NCBI GenBank assembly: GCA_032718475.1 | Contig: JAUCBJ010008853.1 | Coordinates: 1-64,000 of the forward strand | Reading direction: 5' to 3' | DNA: 64,000 bases | DNA from: Nemertoderma westbladi | Lineage: Eukaryota; Xenacoelomorpha; Nemertodermatida; Nemertodermatidae | Shown here: piece by piece, positions 11,015-22,605 of the stretch | How the letters are laid out: every line of letters starts with the position of its first letter | How positions within the stretch are numbered: position 1 is the stretch's first letter | Position numbers and translations under genes: made by a program | Notes under the pieces: model-generated | Databases searched by the model: none | Seen by the model: the letters and a program-made list of their open reading frames with translations, nothing else | What the model was told of the DNA's origin: nothing

Positions 11015-14000
11015 TTACGTTATGGAGTCCCTAGATGTTTGAAGGATTAGGGAGGTGGTCGTGGGAAGAGAATCTTGCCTTCCACAGTTTCCGGAGAGTC
11101 CTCCATTCCCTTCCGATAAACACAAACGACCGACTGGGTGATTGAGTCGCTGCATCCTGAATACAATTCCAGGTTTCCTCTTCGTCCTGGAATAGTGACG
11201 ATAGAAACATCGCTCAAAGTATATGACGGCGTCACAAAGCCGATTCCAGGAGCTATAGTGGTCCGTCGCTCTCTGCAGGAGAGGTGAGAGTCCCTGCGAG
11301 ACGTCTGATGTTCCAGAGCTCCAATCGCTCTCTCTGATCTTCATGAAGGATCCACTCGCGGTGGGGAGGCCCAGATCCACGGCGTCGTCCCTGGCAACAT
11401 GTAATACCGACAGATCTATCCCGGGTTCAAATAACTCCGATCCACCCGTCCGGGTTTCAGGTTCGACTTTCTCCGCTCCCTTGGCTGGTCTAATCTCAGT
11501 CGGAGTAAGATGGGGAGGCCATTCATTCTCCTTACTCAGGAAGTCGGGTTCACCTAACCGGTCTATAGTATCTGTCAGTTCTTGAGGAGTTGCTCCTCTG
11601 GAAGCGATGTCCGTTGGATTAAACTTCTTGGGGCAATATCTCCATTGATCTACATTGGAGCTAAGATTGTCATTATCTGAGGAGTGTGGTGTTCCCTCAG
11701 TTGGGTCGTCTCCCTCACTAGTATCGTCTTCCCATTCACTCACCTGGCAGACACGATCTTGAAGCAGTCTTTCCCTGAGCGTTCTACGGGAAGGTCCAGT
11801 AAGGTACCAACCTACTCTAGTTCTTACCGCATAGGTCTGTAGTGGCTGCGGTTGAGCAGGTCGTTTCTCTAATGTCTCCAGCGCCTCATGCGCGTTTTGG
11901 CCGATGAGTATTTGCACTCCAGGATAATCAGTCTGGAATCGAGGTATGTTAAGATGTTGTATGCTCTCATCCTCGTCCCAATTATAAAGGTCTGCTTGAG
12001 TAGTAGCGAAGTTCTTTATAGCCACCATTTTCACTGACCTTATGCTGTGTTCTCCTAGTTCGTCTTGTGGGGTGGACAACGCGCCTACATAATAATCAGC
12101 AGCTGTTATTGTAGATTTCCAAACTTGCATAATGCCAGACATGTTGAGCTTAGTTTGGAACTTGGGCTGTCCAGCAAATATATCTTCGGCTAGCTCTTTA
12201 TCGATGAATGTTCCTGTGCTGCCGGAGTCCAGGAGGGCGTTCACTACATAACTCCGTTTAGGTCCGTGCACCCTTACCTGCACCACAGGAAACTCTCGGA
12301 TCCCTATATTGGAAGTTGGCGCTTTCCAAGATGGTTGTTGATCGGAAGTAGTTAAGGTAAGGTCGCTGTCTGTGTCTTTCTCATGTACGAGTGCTCGATA
12401 CACTGCGGTGGTGTTTATTAGGTAACAGGATTCGTTTTGGTCGGAGAACTCGTCCGTATAGAATCCTTCCATCTCAGATTGATCAGTGTCGTTCACATCA
12501 CTGAATTGGACATGTAGTTCGGACTCACTTACCTGACTCGGGCTGTTTCGTTCGAATTCCGTGTGCAACAAGATATGATGTTTTGCGCCGCACTTTGCAC
12601 ACCTTGCGTCGGAGTTACAGGTTCGCCGTTGGTGTCCTCGTCTGAGGCAATTATAACACAACCGCTTATCCCACATGACTTCACGTCTATCCTCGAGTGA
12701 TTTCCTCAGGAATTTATCACACGCATTTAAACGGTGGGGCCCGTCGCACAGCACACATTTCGGCTTGATGTTACTTACTTTAACCTGTGCTATGTGGTGC
12801 ACACTTGTTCTTTCCTCGGGCTTTCTCACCTGAATTCTTTTAGGAGACGTAGGAAGGGTTTTTTGTACCGGTTCCCTTCTGTCATTGGGTCGAGACTCGG
12901 ATTTACTTACCTGATCTTTAGGCAATTTATTGACATAATAAGATCTGTCAGTGTCTTTCCCGCTGTCCTCTCCTTGAGAAGTTTGGCTTTCACCGTCGTC
13001 GGTATAACATACTGGTGTTACCCTTCTCCTAGAAACGGGTTTCTCACTTACCTTGTTTTCCAATGTCTTCTCTCTGGACTGCCTTAGGAGCTGTAATTTC
13101 ACTTCTCTATCTAAGAATGACATGAGATCAGTCATGGTAGGGTCTCGTCGTTGTTGTTCCATCATATATAACACCTTCTTGTCCCAGCGTGTACCTACTC
13201 CACCCTTGGGCAGAGTAGATGCTAAGGCTCCTACAACCATAGAATTCTGGTATTCATGAGACTTACCTAACCAATCTAGTTGTCTACAGATCTCCTGAAT
13301 CTCATCGGAAAACTCTATAATCCCGCTGCTAAGAAACTTTCGGGGCGCCATTAATTTCGCATATAAATACCTAGCTATGTTAGTCCTATTACCATACCTG
13401 ATGTTTAGTGTATCCCAAACTTGTCTTAATCCGTCTGGATGTCCAATAAACTTTAACGCCATTAACTTGGGAGATCCTTCCAAGCACTCGATGAGGTATC
13501 TCAGTTTTTCTCCATTAGATAGTACAGAGTTCTGTATGTTATCTTTGTAATATTCATTAAAAGGTAACCATTTCATCTCATCTCCATTGAACTTGACGAT
13601 CTCTCCCACCTTTACCGCTTGCCGGGCTTCGGTTCTAGCCATTTGACGCGTAAAACTTTCTTGGGCCATCGTGCTATTTAATATCGAGTTATCGGTATAT
13701 AAATTTCTCGGATTATGATCAGTTCTATATGGAATATCATTATCCACAGGTCTATAATTACCCTTAATAGGGTTCACTATAGGAGTTTCTACTTCGCTAG
13801 CAGTATAAATGCGTGTAGGTTCCACACCTTGCGCATGAGATACTTCAGACCTAACGGGTTGACACATTGTTACAGGGGGTTGTGGTATACCCTTTTGTAA
13901 ATTTACTAATTTATCGCGTTCTAGCGCGATACTTTGCTGCACTTCTTGCAACTTTAGCCTACTTTCCCTCACTGTTCCCTTTAAATGTTGGACAGTCCCT

Positions 14001-15121
14001 TCCAACTCTCGGACCTGTTGGGAGGAGCGTATCCGATTCTCCTTCATCTCTCCGAGGAGAATATCCATCCCCCGCCGTCTCTCGTCTACCCAATCAACCG
14101 CCGAAACGGGATCCGCCAACGTCGTAGCGGGCAGACGAGGGACAACGGGCGACAAATTTGGAATATTTCGCTCGGGGTCCAGGACCTGAACTGTCTCCTG
14201 GGCAGTTCTACGGGGCACAGGTAGCTTAGTGCTATGCAGAGGGAATTTATAGGTAGCTTCAGGGAGCACAGGTGTATCTATTACCAAAGGGGTGATTTCA
14301 AGAACAGGCCTACTTATTTCAGGCTCATCTACTATAGTAGGGAGTCTTTCTATTGTAATTATTTGGTCTGTTGGTTCTGTACTCTCTAAGTTGGTGTTAT
14401 TTAGTTGCCTTCTAACAGCTGGAGGCAAATCAGGCAATTTCTGACGGTGGAATGTTCTTTTACGTCTACTTAGACGAGATCTATTTCCCTTGCCTTCAGT
14501 ATCGGTGGTATCGCCTTCCTCAGATGATGTATATCCCTGTCGTTTGGGAGTAGATCGATTCATCATCTGCATATTACTAGCTGTTAACTGTTTATTTATG
14601 CAGTCTTGATTCTCCTGAATGTATTCCAATTCTAGTTGGGTGGTTTCTTCAGTCGCTCTCCGTTCGGCTTCTGCCACTGCCTCTGCGGCCCTTCTCTCAG
14701 CCTCGGCCACCCTTCTTTCAGCTTCGGCCGCTGCCGCTGCCGCCCTTGCCTTTGCCGCTGCCGCCTTTCTTTCCACTTCGGCCGCTGCCATGGCTGCTGC
14801 TACTGCCGCTGCCTTTCTGTCTTCTATAAGTTTTTTCTTTACTTGCTCTTCTTGGACTCTAGTGATGCGGAGGAGTTCATCAAATTTAGCTTGGTTCGCA
14901 GCTAACATTTCCGCATCGATGGCATCCAATACAAGCTTGGTTCCTTCACTATTAGGGCTAAGCCCCTCCAGCCTTCTCCTCAACTCGTCATCACCTAAAA
15001 AACGTTGATAGTCTGACAGATAGATGTCAATGGCATCTCTCTTATGCGGCTTCTCTGCTGTCACTTCGCTCTCGGTTGTATCTAGTAGACTGTCTGACAG
15101 GTTCTGCTTTGCGTCAGACAT
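11015..15121 (-). CDS. Gag-protease polyprotein with RT and integrase core deleted
   Basis: A single 1368-codon frame. Residues about 85-170 form an Ala/Glu/Arg-rich coiled-coil. Residues 505-675 match the BEL/Pao gag region (DUF1759-like: VKFNGDEMKWLPFNEYY to REVKLQLLRQ). Zinc knuckles follow at about 787-860, including CYNCLRRGHQRRTC (CX2CX4HX4C). The aspartic protease active site DSGSTGTF is near residue 964. The text then jumps from a Ser/Asp/Glu-rich linker straight to the RNase H-region motif FNPTDIASRG at about residue 1167, so the RT domain has been removed while the frame stayed open. The last 60 or so residues include a LCLSEGN motif like the DUF5641 end of integrase, probably out of frame. 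A complete BEL/Pao polyprotein is usually near 1700-2000 residues. The protein would supply particle formation and cleavage but not copying. Confidence 0.8.
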   Translation of the reverse strand: MSDAKQNLSDSLLDTTESEVTAEKPHKRDAIDIYLSDYQRFLGDDELRRRLEGLSPNSEGTKLVLDAIDAEMLAANQAKFDELLRITRVQEEQVKKKLIEDRKAAAVAAAMAAAEVERKAAAAKARAAAAAAEAERRVAEAERRAAEAVAEAERRATEETTQLELEYIQENQDCINKQLTASNMQMMNRSTPKRQGYTSSEEGDTTDTEGKGNRSRLSRRKRTFHRQKLPDLPPAVRRQLNNTNLESTEPTDQIITIERLPTIVDEPEISRPVLEITPLVIDTPVLPEATYKFPLHSTKLPVPRRTAQETVQVLDPERNIPNLSPVVPRLPATTLADPVSAVDWVDERRRGMDILLGEMKENRIRSSQQVRELEGTVQHLKGTVRESRLKLQEVQQSIALERDKLVNLQKGIPQPPVTMCQPVRSEVSHAQGVEPTRIYTASEVETPIVNPIKGNYRPVDNDIPYRTDHNPRNLYTDNSILNSTMAQESFTRQMARTEARQAVKVGEIVKFNGDEMKWLPFNEYYKDNIQNSVLSNGEKLRYLIECLEGSPKLMALKFIGHPDGLRQVWDTLNIRYGNRTNIARYLYAKLMAPRKFLSSGIIEFSDEIQEICRQLDWLGKSHEYQNSMVVGALASTLPKGGVGTRWDKKVLYMMEQQRRDPTMTDLMSFLDREVKLQLLRQSREKTLENKVSEKPVSRRRVTPVCYTDDGESQTSQGEDSGKDTDRSYYVNKLPKDQVSKSESRPNDRREPVQKTLPTSPKRIQVRKPEERTSVHHIAQVKVSNIKPKCVLCDGPHRLNACDKFLRKSLEDRREVMWDKRLCYNCLRRGHQRRTCNSDARCAKCGAKHHILLHTEFERNSPSQVSESELHVQFSDVNDTDQSEMEGFYTDEFSDQNESCYLINTTAVYRALVHEKDTDSDLTLTTSDQQPSWKAPTSNIGIREFPVVQVRVHGPKRSYVVNALLDSGSTGTFIDKELAEDIFAGQPKFQTKLNMSGIMQVWKSTITAADYYVGALSTPQDELGEHSIRSVKMVAIKNFATTQADLYNWDEDESIQHLNIPRFQTDYPGVQILIGQNAHEALETLEKRPAQPQPLQTYAVRTRVGWYLTGPSRRTLRERLLQDRVCQVSEWEDDTSEGDDPTEGTPHSSDNDNLSSNVDQWRYCPKKFNPTDIASRGATPQELTDTIDRLGEPDFLSKENEWPPHLTPTEIRPAKGAEKVEPETRTGGSELFEPGIDLSVLHVARDDAVDLGLPTASGSFMKIRESDWSSGTSDVSQGLSPLLQRATDHYSSWNRLCDAVIYFERCFYRHYSRTKRKPGIVFRMQRLNHPVGRLCLSEGNGGLSGNCGRQDSLPTTTSLILQTSRDSIT

Positions 15122-15229
15122 GTTTGTTTATACAGTTGAATGCCTACTGCTATATTACAGTTAAAGCAAGTCTAGCAATTCAGTATCACTGTTAGCCTAA
15201 TAATTAATTACCGATACTGCTACTCAATG

Positions 15230-15510
15230 TAGCGTGATATATATAATATATTAGAATACCGGTATACTTATAGTATATATAACTATATAAGTATTATTAC
15301 AGACTAGGTTTATCACAGAATACCGGTATAATTTTAGCACAAATATATATAAATATATAATAGGCCTATCTGGAATACCGGTATACAGCTTACAGTTTGT
15401 AGGATATATAATTCTGAAATAGAATTAATTACACGTACCGGTGTAATTTCAGCCTAGATTTATAGAAATAAAGATAATAGGCCTATCGTAAATACCGGTA
15501 TATCAATTAT
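15230..15510. repeat. Leader repeat around AATACCGGTATA, 4-5 diverged units
   Basis: In the 5' leader of copy B the palindromic core TACCGGTA recurs about every 70-80 bp with AT-rich spacers, and AATAGGCCTATC appears in two of the units. Its role is not evident; the spacing may reflect a decayed tandem repeat. Confidence 0.55.
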
Positions 15511-16449
15511 TTTAAAATAACTGAATTTCTGAATTTCAAGGGTTACTTGGTTACTTTACTTACTTTATTAACGTTATTTGAGCAGTAATCCAACTGATAT
15601 TGAGACCTAATTGTTGTATGGCAGGCCTACTATTTATAAATCGTTTGAGTTGATTTATAATATATATATACCCGTTTTAATGGGTTTTGTCAATGTTGAA
15701 ATAAATGTTATTATTTCTGGGGAGTAATCACTACACAAAGCGGTGCGCTTTCAGTGAAGTGTTACTTATAGGACACTAAAACAAATAATTCTAATTTACC
15801 TAAGTTACTTAATACTACAAATTACGTACGATTCGGGTTGAGATTACAATCTCTAAATAAACACAAAAATTTTACAAAAAACACAAAATACGAATTTTTA
15901 GGGTAATTTTACAAGAAGTCTACAAACCAGCCTAACAAAGGGTTAGATAACCGGTTATTACAACGGACAGGGTACTACGGTATTTGAAATAATAAGTAGT
16001 AGTAAATACACTGCGTTGTCTAGATAGGAAAATGCCACCGCCTGACGACCTATAGCCGTATCGCTATAGGTTCTACGTTATGTATCACGGAGTGTTCCTA
16101 CCTAGAAGTTAATAGAGCTAATCGAATGTGCCTATCAACCACTTTACAACACAAATATAATGCCTACACTAATTATTTTCGGAAAGCACTGTACACTAAA
16201 CCCTAAATTAGGTACGAGTACTTGTACAACAGATAATCAGTAGTTAAATATACTTGAACAGCTAAAAGAACCACGGCATCTGCTGGAGTGACCGATGCAC
16301 AAAATCACCAGTCTTTACCTACGCCGAGCAGCCCGTGTAGTACCGGGGTTAATTTAACTATAGCGGTATGTATAACAAACACAATTACTGTAGGAGCAAA
16401 CTTGGGGAATGAATGTTGCGGATAATCGCATAAACTCTGAATAATAAAT

Positions 16450-17040
16450 ATTACGCTACGCGTACAAACTACTCAAACAAAATACAGACCGAACACTGAC
16501 AGACTACTATCAAGCCTAAACAAACTACGGTATATGCAGACTCCGAAATGATTAGGGAGTATGCGCTCTAACCCAGTAGTGCGACTTATTCTTTAGTTGG
16601 GGGTTTACCTTACAGCGTTCGCTGCCCCTACTGCCTAACCGTACTTAATCGGACAGATGATCTACACACGCGGCAATCCGTTCAGACCTAATAACAGCCA
16701 GACAACTATCCAGCCTACAAATTATCTAAATAAAATTATACGCCACCCGTACAGACTTACACAAACAAAGTACAGACTAAACGATGGCAGACCACTCTCA
16801 AGCCTAAATAAACTACAGGACATGCAGACTCCGAAATGATTAGGGAGTATGCGCTCTAACCCAGTAGTGCGACTTATTCTTTAGTTGGGGGTTTACCTTA
16901 CAGCGTTCGCTGCCCCTACTGCCTAATCGTACTTAATCGGACAGATGATCTACACACACTGCAATTCGTTTGGACTTAACAGCAATCAGACAACAGCTCA
17001 GCCTACAAATCGTCTGCACAATCTGATCAGGTTTACACGC
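16450..17040. repeat. Leader direct repeat, 288-bp unit, 2 copies
   Basis: The block CTCCGAAATGATTAGGGAGT through GGACAGATGATCTACACAC starts at 16541 and again at 16829. Its core is nearly identical and the flanks are more diverged. It lies in the untranslated leader between the 5' LTR and the gag start. The rest of 15511-17304 has no supported coding frame. Confidence 0.8.
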
Positions 17041-17304
17041 CTTCTGTTCAATACTGGCCTACAAATAAATAAAGCTGACAGAAATAGGCCTAAGTAAAAA
17101 TCCCAATAAAAACCAGGCGTCCCCGATTAATTATTAAGACCTACCGGCATATATAATCAAATCGAATAATACTGCTGTACTTATACGGAAGTACCGGTTA
17201 GGACAGTTAGGCCTACTGACCTACAGATGGACCGTTCAGGTTTACCGGTTGACCGGTACTTTCAACTTTATTGCTTACCGCAATAAAGAAGCTATATCCT
17301 TTAA

Positions 17305-18525
17305 TGTTGGCGCTTTCAGACCTTTGGCAGTTTAACCCACCAAATTAAGATGTCTTCCAGATATTAAATCGGTTTTTAGTCTATGACAAGTATTTGATTC
17401 ACTACACTAGTCGAAACCAATCTGTGCGCGATCATTCACCCGCTGGATATTCCCGGGAGATTGGGTTCGACGGTTTAATTTTATTGCTATGTAAGCCTAA
17501 TGTATTATTCGACTGACAGTATTATATAATCTCTGACAATATTATTCACCTTCGGGAATATTAACAGTTCCTTTAGGACGTGGCGCTTTATCTATATAAA
17601 CAGAGTTATGACTTAAACTACTCACAACGATATGGCTTAATTATAATTCACATATATGGCGCATTCTTTAGGAATGCTTCTTTAACAGACTCACTCATAC
17701 ACAATGCTGCACAATACTGCACACTAATCTGCCGATCTTCACTGATTTTAGTCACATATAAAAGGAACACAGACTGACTCATGTAGGGTCTATCAAATAA
17801 CATTAGATTCACTTCAAACCACTTTAACATAAGTCACAATCGTTTATCTGTAACCTTTCTCTCTTACCTTCGGTACATCAAGAATATTGGGTTTCGGGGT
17901 TATTTCTCGTTATTCCAATATAATAATTCATCAACCATATTATGAAGAACTGACAGTAAATAGCAGTATAAAACAACAACTGAACACTGATTGTTATGAG
18001 ATTGCAATGTTTCAGCAGTCAGTATGTATGATCAGTTAGCAGTGATTCCATGAGTTTGATCGGTATGTCAGTTAAAGGATATATGCTCTTATAATTAAAC
18101 CTACTAGTGTAAGACTAAAAACTGAAAACACGGAGGTGCCAAAAGCCGGTTCTTAGGCTCTGGGCAAAAACATAACACTGAACTACTGAGTTTCTGTATA
18201 TACCTTCAACACAGAGACAACAAACGCTCTGATTGGTCAACCTGAACAACGAGAGAACAGAGAAACAAAGAAACGTCGACGTGGCAATATCAGCTGCTAG
18301 CCGTCGTCATGGTAGCGACACTGTTTTCAAGAGTATCGAGCTTTTACGTCACGGAATTACGGATTATGTCCTCTAAAGTACAAATACAGAAGAAATAGCT
18401 TTTATGTCCGCTAAAACACCAGTACAGCAAGGACACGGCCTTTTTATGCCTGGTAAACCAACTACAGAGTATTTTACGGGAAAAATAAGGAAAAATAACC
18501 GGACAATTCAGCAAAAGCTTTTACA
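17305..18525 (-). repeat. 5' LTR of copy B
   Basis: 1221 bp, ending GCCAACA rather than GCGAACA at its inner end. The target duplication AACTG follows at 18526-18530. The inner sequence beginning TTAAAGGATATAGC shows no obvious tRNA match. 18531-18649 is AT-rich flank with nothing visible. Confidence 0.92.
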
Positions 18526-18649
18526 AACTGAGATACTAGTTAAAATTAAATTAAAACAATAATGTGACCATATAATTAGATAAAATTTAATTAGTTCCGT
18601 AACTTATGTAAAAAAGGATATTCCGTAATGATTAAAATTTGACGTATTA

Positions 18650-19850
18650 ACTGCGCATTTGGGGTCGATCAGTGGTCATCAGCCAGATTGCTGTTCGTAG
18701 GCGGGATCTGCAAAGGGGGATAGCCTGGCATTCCAGGTAATGTTGTTTGGTGGTCGCTGAGCAACCACACATCCAGCATTCACAGCAATCAGCTGGCCTC
18801 CAACAACTGGGATTGGGTGCAGATGCGGTGGTTGTATCCATTTGATATCAGCTGTGCGGCATAGCGGCGGCGTAAACCGGAGAGTCCAGTAACGTCTATG
18901 TCGGACGCGTCTGGATGGTCAATGGCGTGGAGGATTGCAGTAGACGAGGCAAACTTGCTGATTCCGCACCATAACTTCCAGTGGAACGCTCGCACCCGTT
19001 GCACGTGGTCCAGTTGTGTAATGTCGCTACTCGTGAAAATACTGCACCCGTATGTTGTCGATGGAAGGACGATTGATTGCCATAAACGTTGTGCCGATTG
19101 TTGGGATACTATACGAAGATTAACTTTTGTAGCGATTAATACACAACTTGATATGCCTTTAGAATACATGTGACCTTAATGCCCGCTAGCCCCATTTTTG
19201 GTTGATAGGATTACTCCTAAGTATTGAAAACAGTTCTGGAATTCCAATACTTGCCCGTTGTATTCCAGAACATCAGTGCGTGCCAATCTACCTCCACAGC
19301 GAAACTTAACGGCTTTAGTCTTTGTGATATTGACTTCGAGTTTGTTAAGTTTACAATAATCAGCGAGTTTATTCAAACTACAGTAGATTGTACGTCTGCG
19401 ATCGAGTCTCCGACAATTACTAGGTCGTCGGCGTACATTATCACCCAGATAGTAGCGAACACAATGTATGCGGGAAGGTCTGCCACGAAGAGACTAAATA
19501 ATAGTGGGGTGAGTTTGTCGCCTTGGACTACTCCAACCGTTTGAGCGATCGGTTCCAACACGTGCACTCGACGCAGATGCAAACGAAGTTTATCGAGATC
19601 AAGGCCCAAATCGCGCTGATAAACTTTCGGCTCAATCCCACATTCGATAGTTTCATGCAGAGTATCTCGCGGTTTATTGAGTCAAAACATTTCCGGAAGT
19701 CTACAAAGACGCAATAAACGTGCCCGCCTGCTGGTTGTATAGCGATGTTAATACGGTTATATAAACATCTAACGGCGTCTATCGTAGATTGCGACTTCCT
19801 GAACCCGTATTGAGCGCCAGGGAACGCGCCGCGGCGCTTACAATTACAAA
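18650..19850 (-). pseudogene. LINE reverse transcriptase relic, 5'-truncated
   Basis: Read on the minus strand the pieces run in RT order. QYGFRKSQSTIDAVR and VYCVFVDFRKCFDSINRE (motif A) come first. The VVQGDKLTPLLFSLFV region (motif B) and VIMYADDLVIVGDS (motif C, catalytic YADD) follow, then LEVNITKTKAVKFR, FQYLGVILS, and a C-terminal Cys/His cluster (CCECWMCGC ... HYLEC). The frame shifts several times, so this copy is dead. The 5' end stops abruptly at about 19850 inside the finger/palm region. The clade is uncertain; the terminal Cys/His cluster is usual in several LINE groups. Confidence 0.75.
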
Positions 19851-19949
19851 CACCATTATTTCACACATACCACACCACCCACACATACGTACACACATTA
19901 ATTGTTTACTTTATCACAGTATATTCTAAGTTGTGTAAGTTACTTGTTG

Positions 19950-20245
19950 CTATGTTATGGAGTCACGGTCATATATTGTATAATAGTGATTTTTAATGCT
20001 ATCCTTGTAAGTTTTTAGTTTTCCTATTTGTTTTAGAGTAATAAGAGATGCGTTCCAGATTTTTGTAGCACTGACAGTTAAACTTTTAAATCCGTAGTTG
20101 TTCCTAGTAGTAGGTATTTTAATATTATGTGTTCTGGGATTTATTAAGTATGCGTTTGTTCTTATAGTATTAAGAAATGGTAGTTGTAGTTTCTTAAATG
20201 GTGTACTTAGATTAATACAGCTTTGGTGAACTAAAGCAATTTATT
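19950..20245 (-). pseudogene. LINE ORF2 C-terminal fragment (CR1/L2-like)
   Basis: An open minus-strand stretch of about 98 residues (IALVHQSCINLSTPFKKLQL ... TVSATKIWNASLITLKQIGK) has the 'TRxxxxGxxxxxVxxxKxWNxLP-like' end typical of CR1/L2 RT C-termini. It ends at TAG 19950-19952. No RT core is attached. It lies next to, but in a different family from, the RT relic at 18650-19850. Confidence 0.55.
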
Positions 20246-22534
20246 GGGAAGGATTACTCCACATCATTGGGTGTTGGGACAGTACAATAAATGCCTTATA
20301 GTTTATCTGTCAAATTGAGAAGATTATAAATTATTGGAATGTCAGTGAAATATCTTAGGCTGCCTGCATACTAGCTTAATAACAGTCAAGAGTAGTGATT
20401 GGCCAGGTGTTCTTTCCTACGGGCAAGGGAGATACAGCAGCTCTGATTTACCTGGCTTACTGGATATTCTACACCACAATCCAATATTGGAGGCAGCAGG
20501 TCATACCTATTTGCAGGGAAATTGGCTAAATTACGAAATCGGTTATTTGTTGTATTTATATCTATGTGTATTCATATTTAATTGTCCTAATTCATAAATG
20601 GTCACTCAGAAGTTAAAATAGTCTTATATTACTTTCATTTGTTTATAAACGACTGGCAATGCGGCAATTGCAATTTCTTAGTTCATTAATTAACAATTAC
20701 ATAATTATTCGCATTTTTTATGAATTGATTAATAGGCCTAATTTTGATAATAGTTTACATTTTGTATGTATAGTACCCACTGTACATAAGTAACATAAGT
20801 AACATAATACATAGTGCAGTAGTGGGTGCCAAGGTCCAGCGCAGCGCAGAGGCAACAGCGGTGCCTGCGATTTAATCATTCGATTGCGCAGATTGGGCAG
20901 TATTACAAGAATTATAAGTGTTACTTCCCTTAGCACTTAGAGCAGAGCAGTCAATCACCAAGGGCACTGGTTGCTGTGGCTGCAGCCAGAAGTTCAGAGC
21001 AGAGAGGGCAGAGGGAGTGGCTGTAGCCGGCGCTGATTAAAACCGGCGCTGATTTATTGGTTTAACAATTACGGAAGTGCCTTAAAAATCGCATTTAGCT
21101 GTTTAAAAATTTTGGCTCGCTTCGCTCGGCCGAAATTTTTTCTGCTGTATGGTTGTATGGTACTGCTGTACAGGGATATAGGTACAGCTGCAGTGCAGTA
21201 CTGACATTGGCAGACTGGTTTCACTCCTTCAAAATTTAAATTGCATTGGCTGATTGGCGCGGCGCTCTTCAAAATTGTTTCTATGTGCGGCACGCTTAAA
21301 AATTCCGTTGGGGCGGGGTTTGCTTCGAAATTGCATCGGCGCGCATAATGGTCGGCGCGCTATCCGGCGCACTTTTTGGATGGATTCCATACAGGTAAAC
21401 AAGGCCATGCCATCAAGTTAACTGGGGGCCGTGACTGGGGGCAAAATTTTTTTTACAACAATTTGATATTTTGATATGGGGAGAGTTCTATAAATTTTCA
21501 TTTGCTGTAATTTGGTCAATGCAGCAATGGACGTAATTGAAAATAATTTATAATTTATTGAAAGTATATTATTGAAAGTTGTTATTGAAAATATATTACT
21601 ATATTATTACTATATATTATATAAAATCGAAACCGCTCTGGCATACATTACGTTCTATTGATTTTATTCCGGTTTAAAGTTGGCGTAACGGTCGTGCCTG
21701 AAATGGACAAGCTTTTTAGAGACTCTCCTACACATTATAAATTTCTATCGAATTTATTGTACTTATTTGCCGTTACCTACTGACTTATGTCAGACTAACA
21801 TGTTAATAGATAGAGTTTTAAATGAAATTAACAGTAAGGCAATATAATATCATTAGAGAATGTGGCAATCAATTAACCAGCGTAACGGTCGTGACATAGT
21901 TTTGTAACGGTCTGACGGTTGTGACATTATCGATTTTCACATAGGTTTGCTTATGGTCAGAGAATGATCCAACTCTGTAACTTGGCAATCGATCAAATCC
22001 ATTCATCTGAATGGCACAGTAGAGTAACCTAAAGTAAATTCCCTATACAATGTTCTGAAGGGGAGACTGACAGAGTAATTCAACAATAAAACATTTTGCA
22101 ATAATGTTGGCATTAATGTAGCCAACTCACTGTGTACTTAACAGCCATTCAGCTTACATTAGCAGAGTGAGATATTCCCATAGATTGCATTGGGAAGAGT
22201 AATTCAGCTGAGGCGATATTAGATTTCAAACTAAACCAACCAGTTAATGTTTGCTTTGACAGAGAGTGGTGGCCTATACAAACAGTATGGGTGTACTGAG
22301 TATAATAATCTTGGCAACCTCATCAATTTATTACTAAGCCTTGTGTAGAAATGCATTACATAAGCTATTTTTCATCACGACACCAGCTGTTATTGGTGTT
22401 ATTTTACCATTGCGCCTATGGCGTTTTTTCGTTTATCTCTATTTTTCGAGTCCTGAGGCTATGGACAAATTATATATATATTAAAATGTTTACATAATTT
22501 ACATATTAAAATAAGTACGTACGCGGTTAAATTT
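20246..22534. other. AT-rich stretch without recognised genes
   Basis: I see no supported frame here. 20960-21060 has short Gly/Ala-codon-like GC patches (GCCGGCGCTGATT twice). 21100-21140 holds a GC-rich dyad (TCGCTTCGCTCGGCCGA). CGTAACGGTCGTG recurs at about 21685, 21892 and, altered, 21905-21925. Confidence 0.6.
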
Positions 22535-22605
22535 AATTGAATAATATAAATCGATAAAATTCATAAAATGATTTTATGAATTTTATCGATTTATATTATT
22601 CAATT
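22535..22605. repeat. 71-bp near-perfect palindrome
   Basis: Two 35-nt arms, 22535-22569 and 22571-22605, are exact reverse complements around one G. The arms contain ATCGATAAAATTCATAAAAT. It is AT-rich and could extrude as a cruciform or mark a small inverted-repeat element. 22606-23259 has repeated AATTAAAATCACAAATTAA-type text and no gene. Confidence 0.85.

Larger units (their letters stand above)
6771..18525 (-). mobile_element. BEL/Pao LTR retrotransposon copy B, complete ends, RT deleted
   Basis: An 11,755-bp element on the minus strand with two 1221-bp LTRs (6771-7991 and 17305-18525), TG...CA ends, and the 5-bp target duplication AACTG at 6766-6770 and 18526-18530. By direct comparison the LTRs differ at two positions only (near their 5'-most plus-strand end, C/G, and at 7466 versus 18000, T/A). 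This points to a recent insertion. Internally, from the 5' end: a 2.2-kb leader, a 1368-codon gag-protease frame (15121-11015) whose tail includes only a remnant of the RNase H region, a 1.7-kb spacer, and a broken accessory gene before the 3' LTR. Reverse transcriptase and most of integrase are absent, so it must have moved using proteins from other copies. No tRNA-primed site starting TGG was found after the 5' LTR. Confidence 0.9.

Noticed and set aside
14619-15008. Ala/Ser-rich plus-strand frame
   Set aside because: Mirror of the Ala/Glu/Arg coiled-coil codons of the gag frame on the minus strand.
17290-17304. tRNA primer-binding site just inside the 5' LTR of copy B
   Set aside because: The inner sequence TTAAAGGATATAGC shows no TGG start or recognisable tRNA 3'-end complement, so no primer can be named.
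20718-21293. Two minus-strand frames of 72-74 codons in AT-rich DNA
   Set aside because: No domain, no start context, no conservation evidence; length expected by chance.
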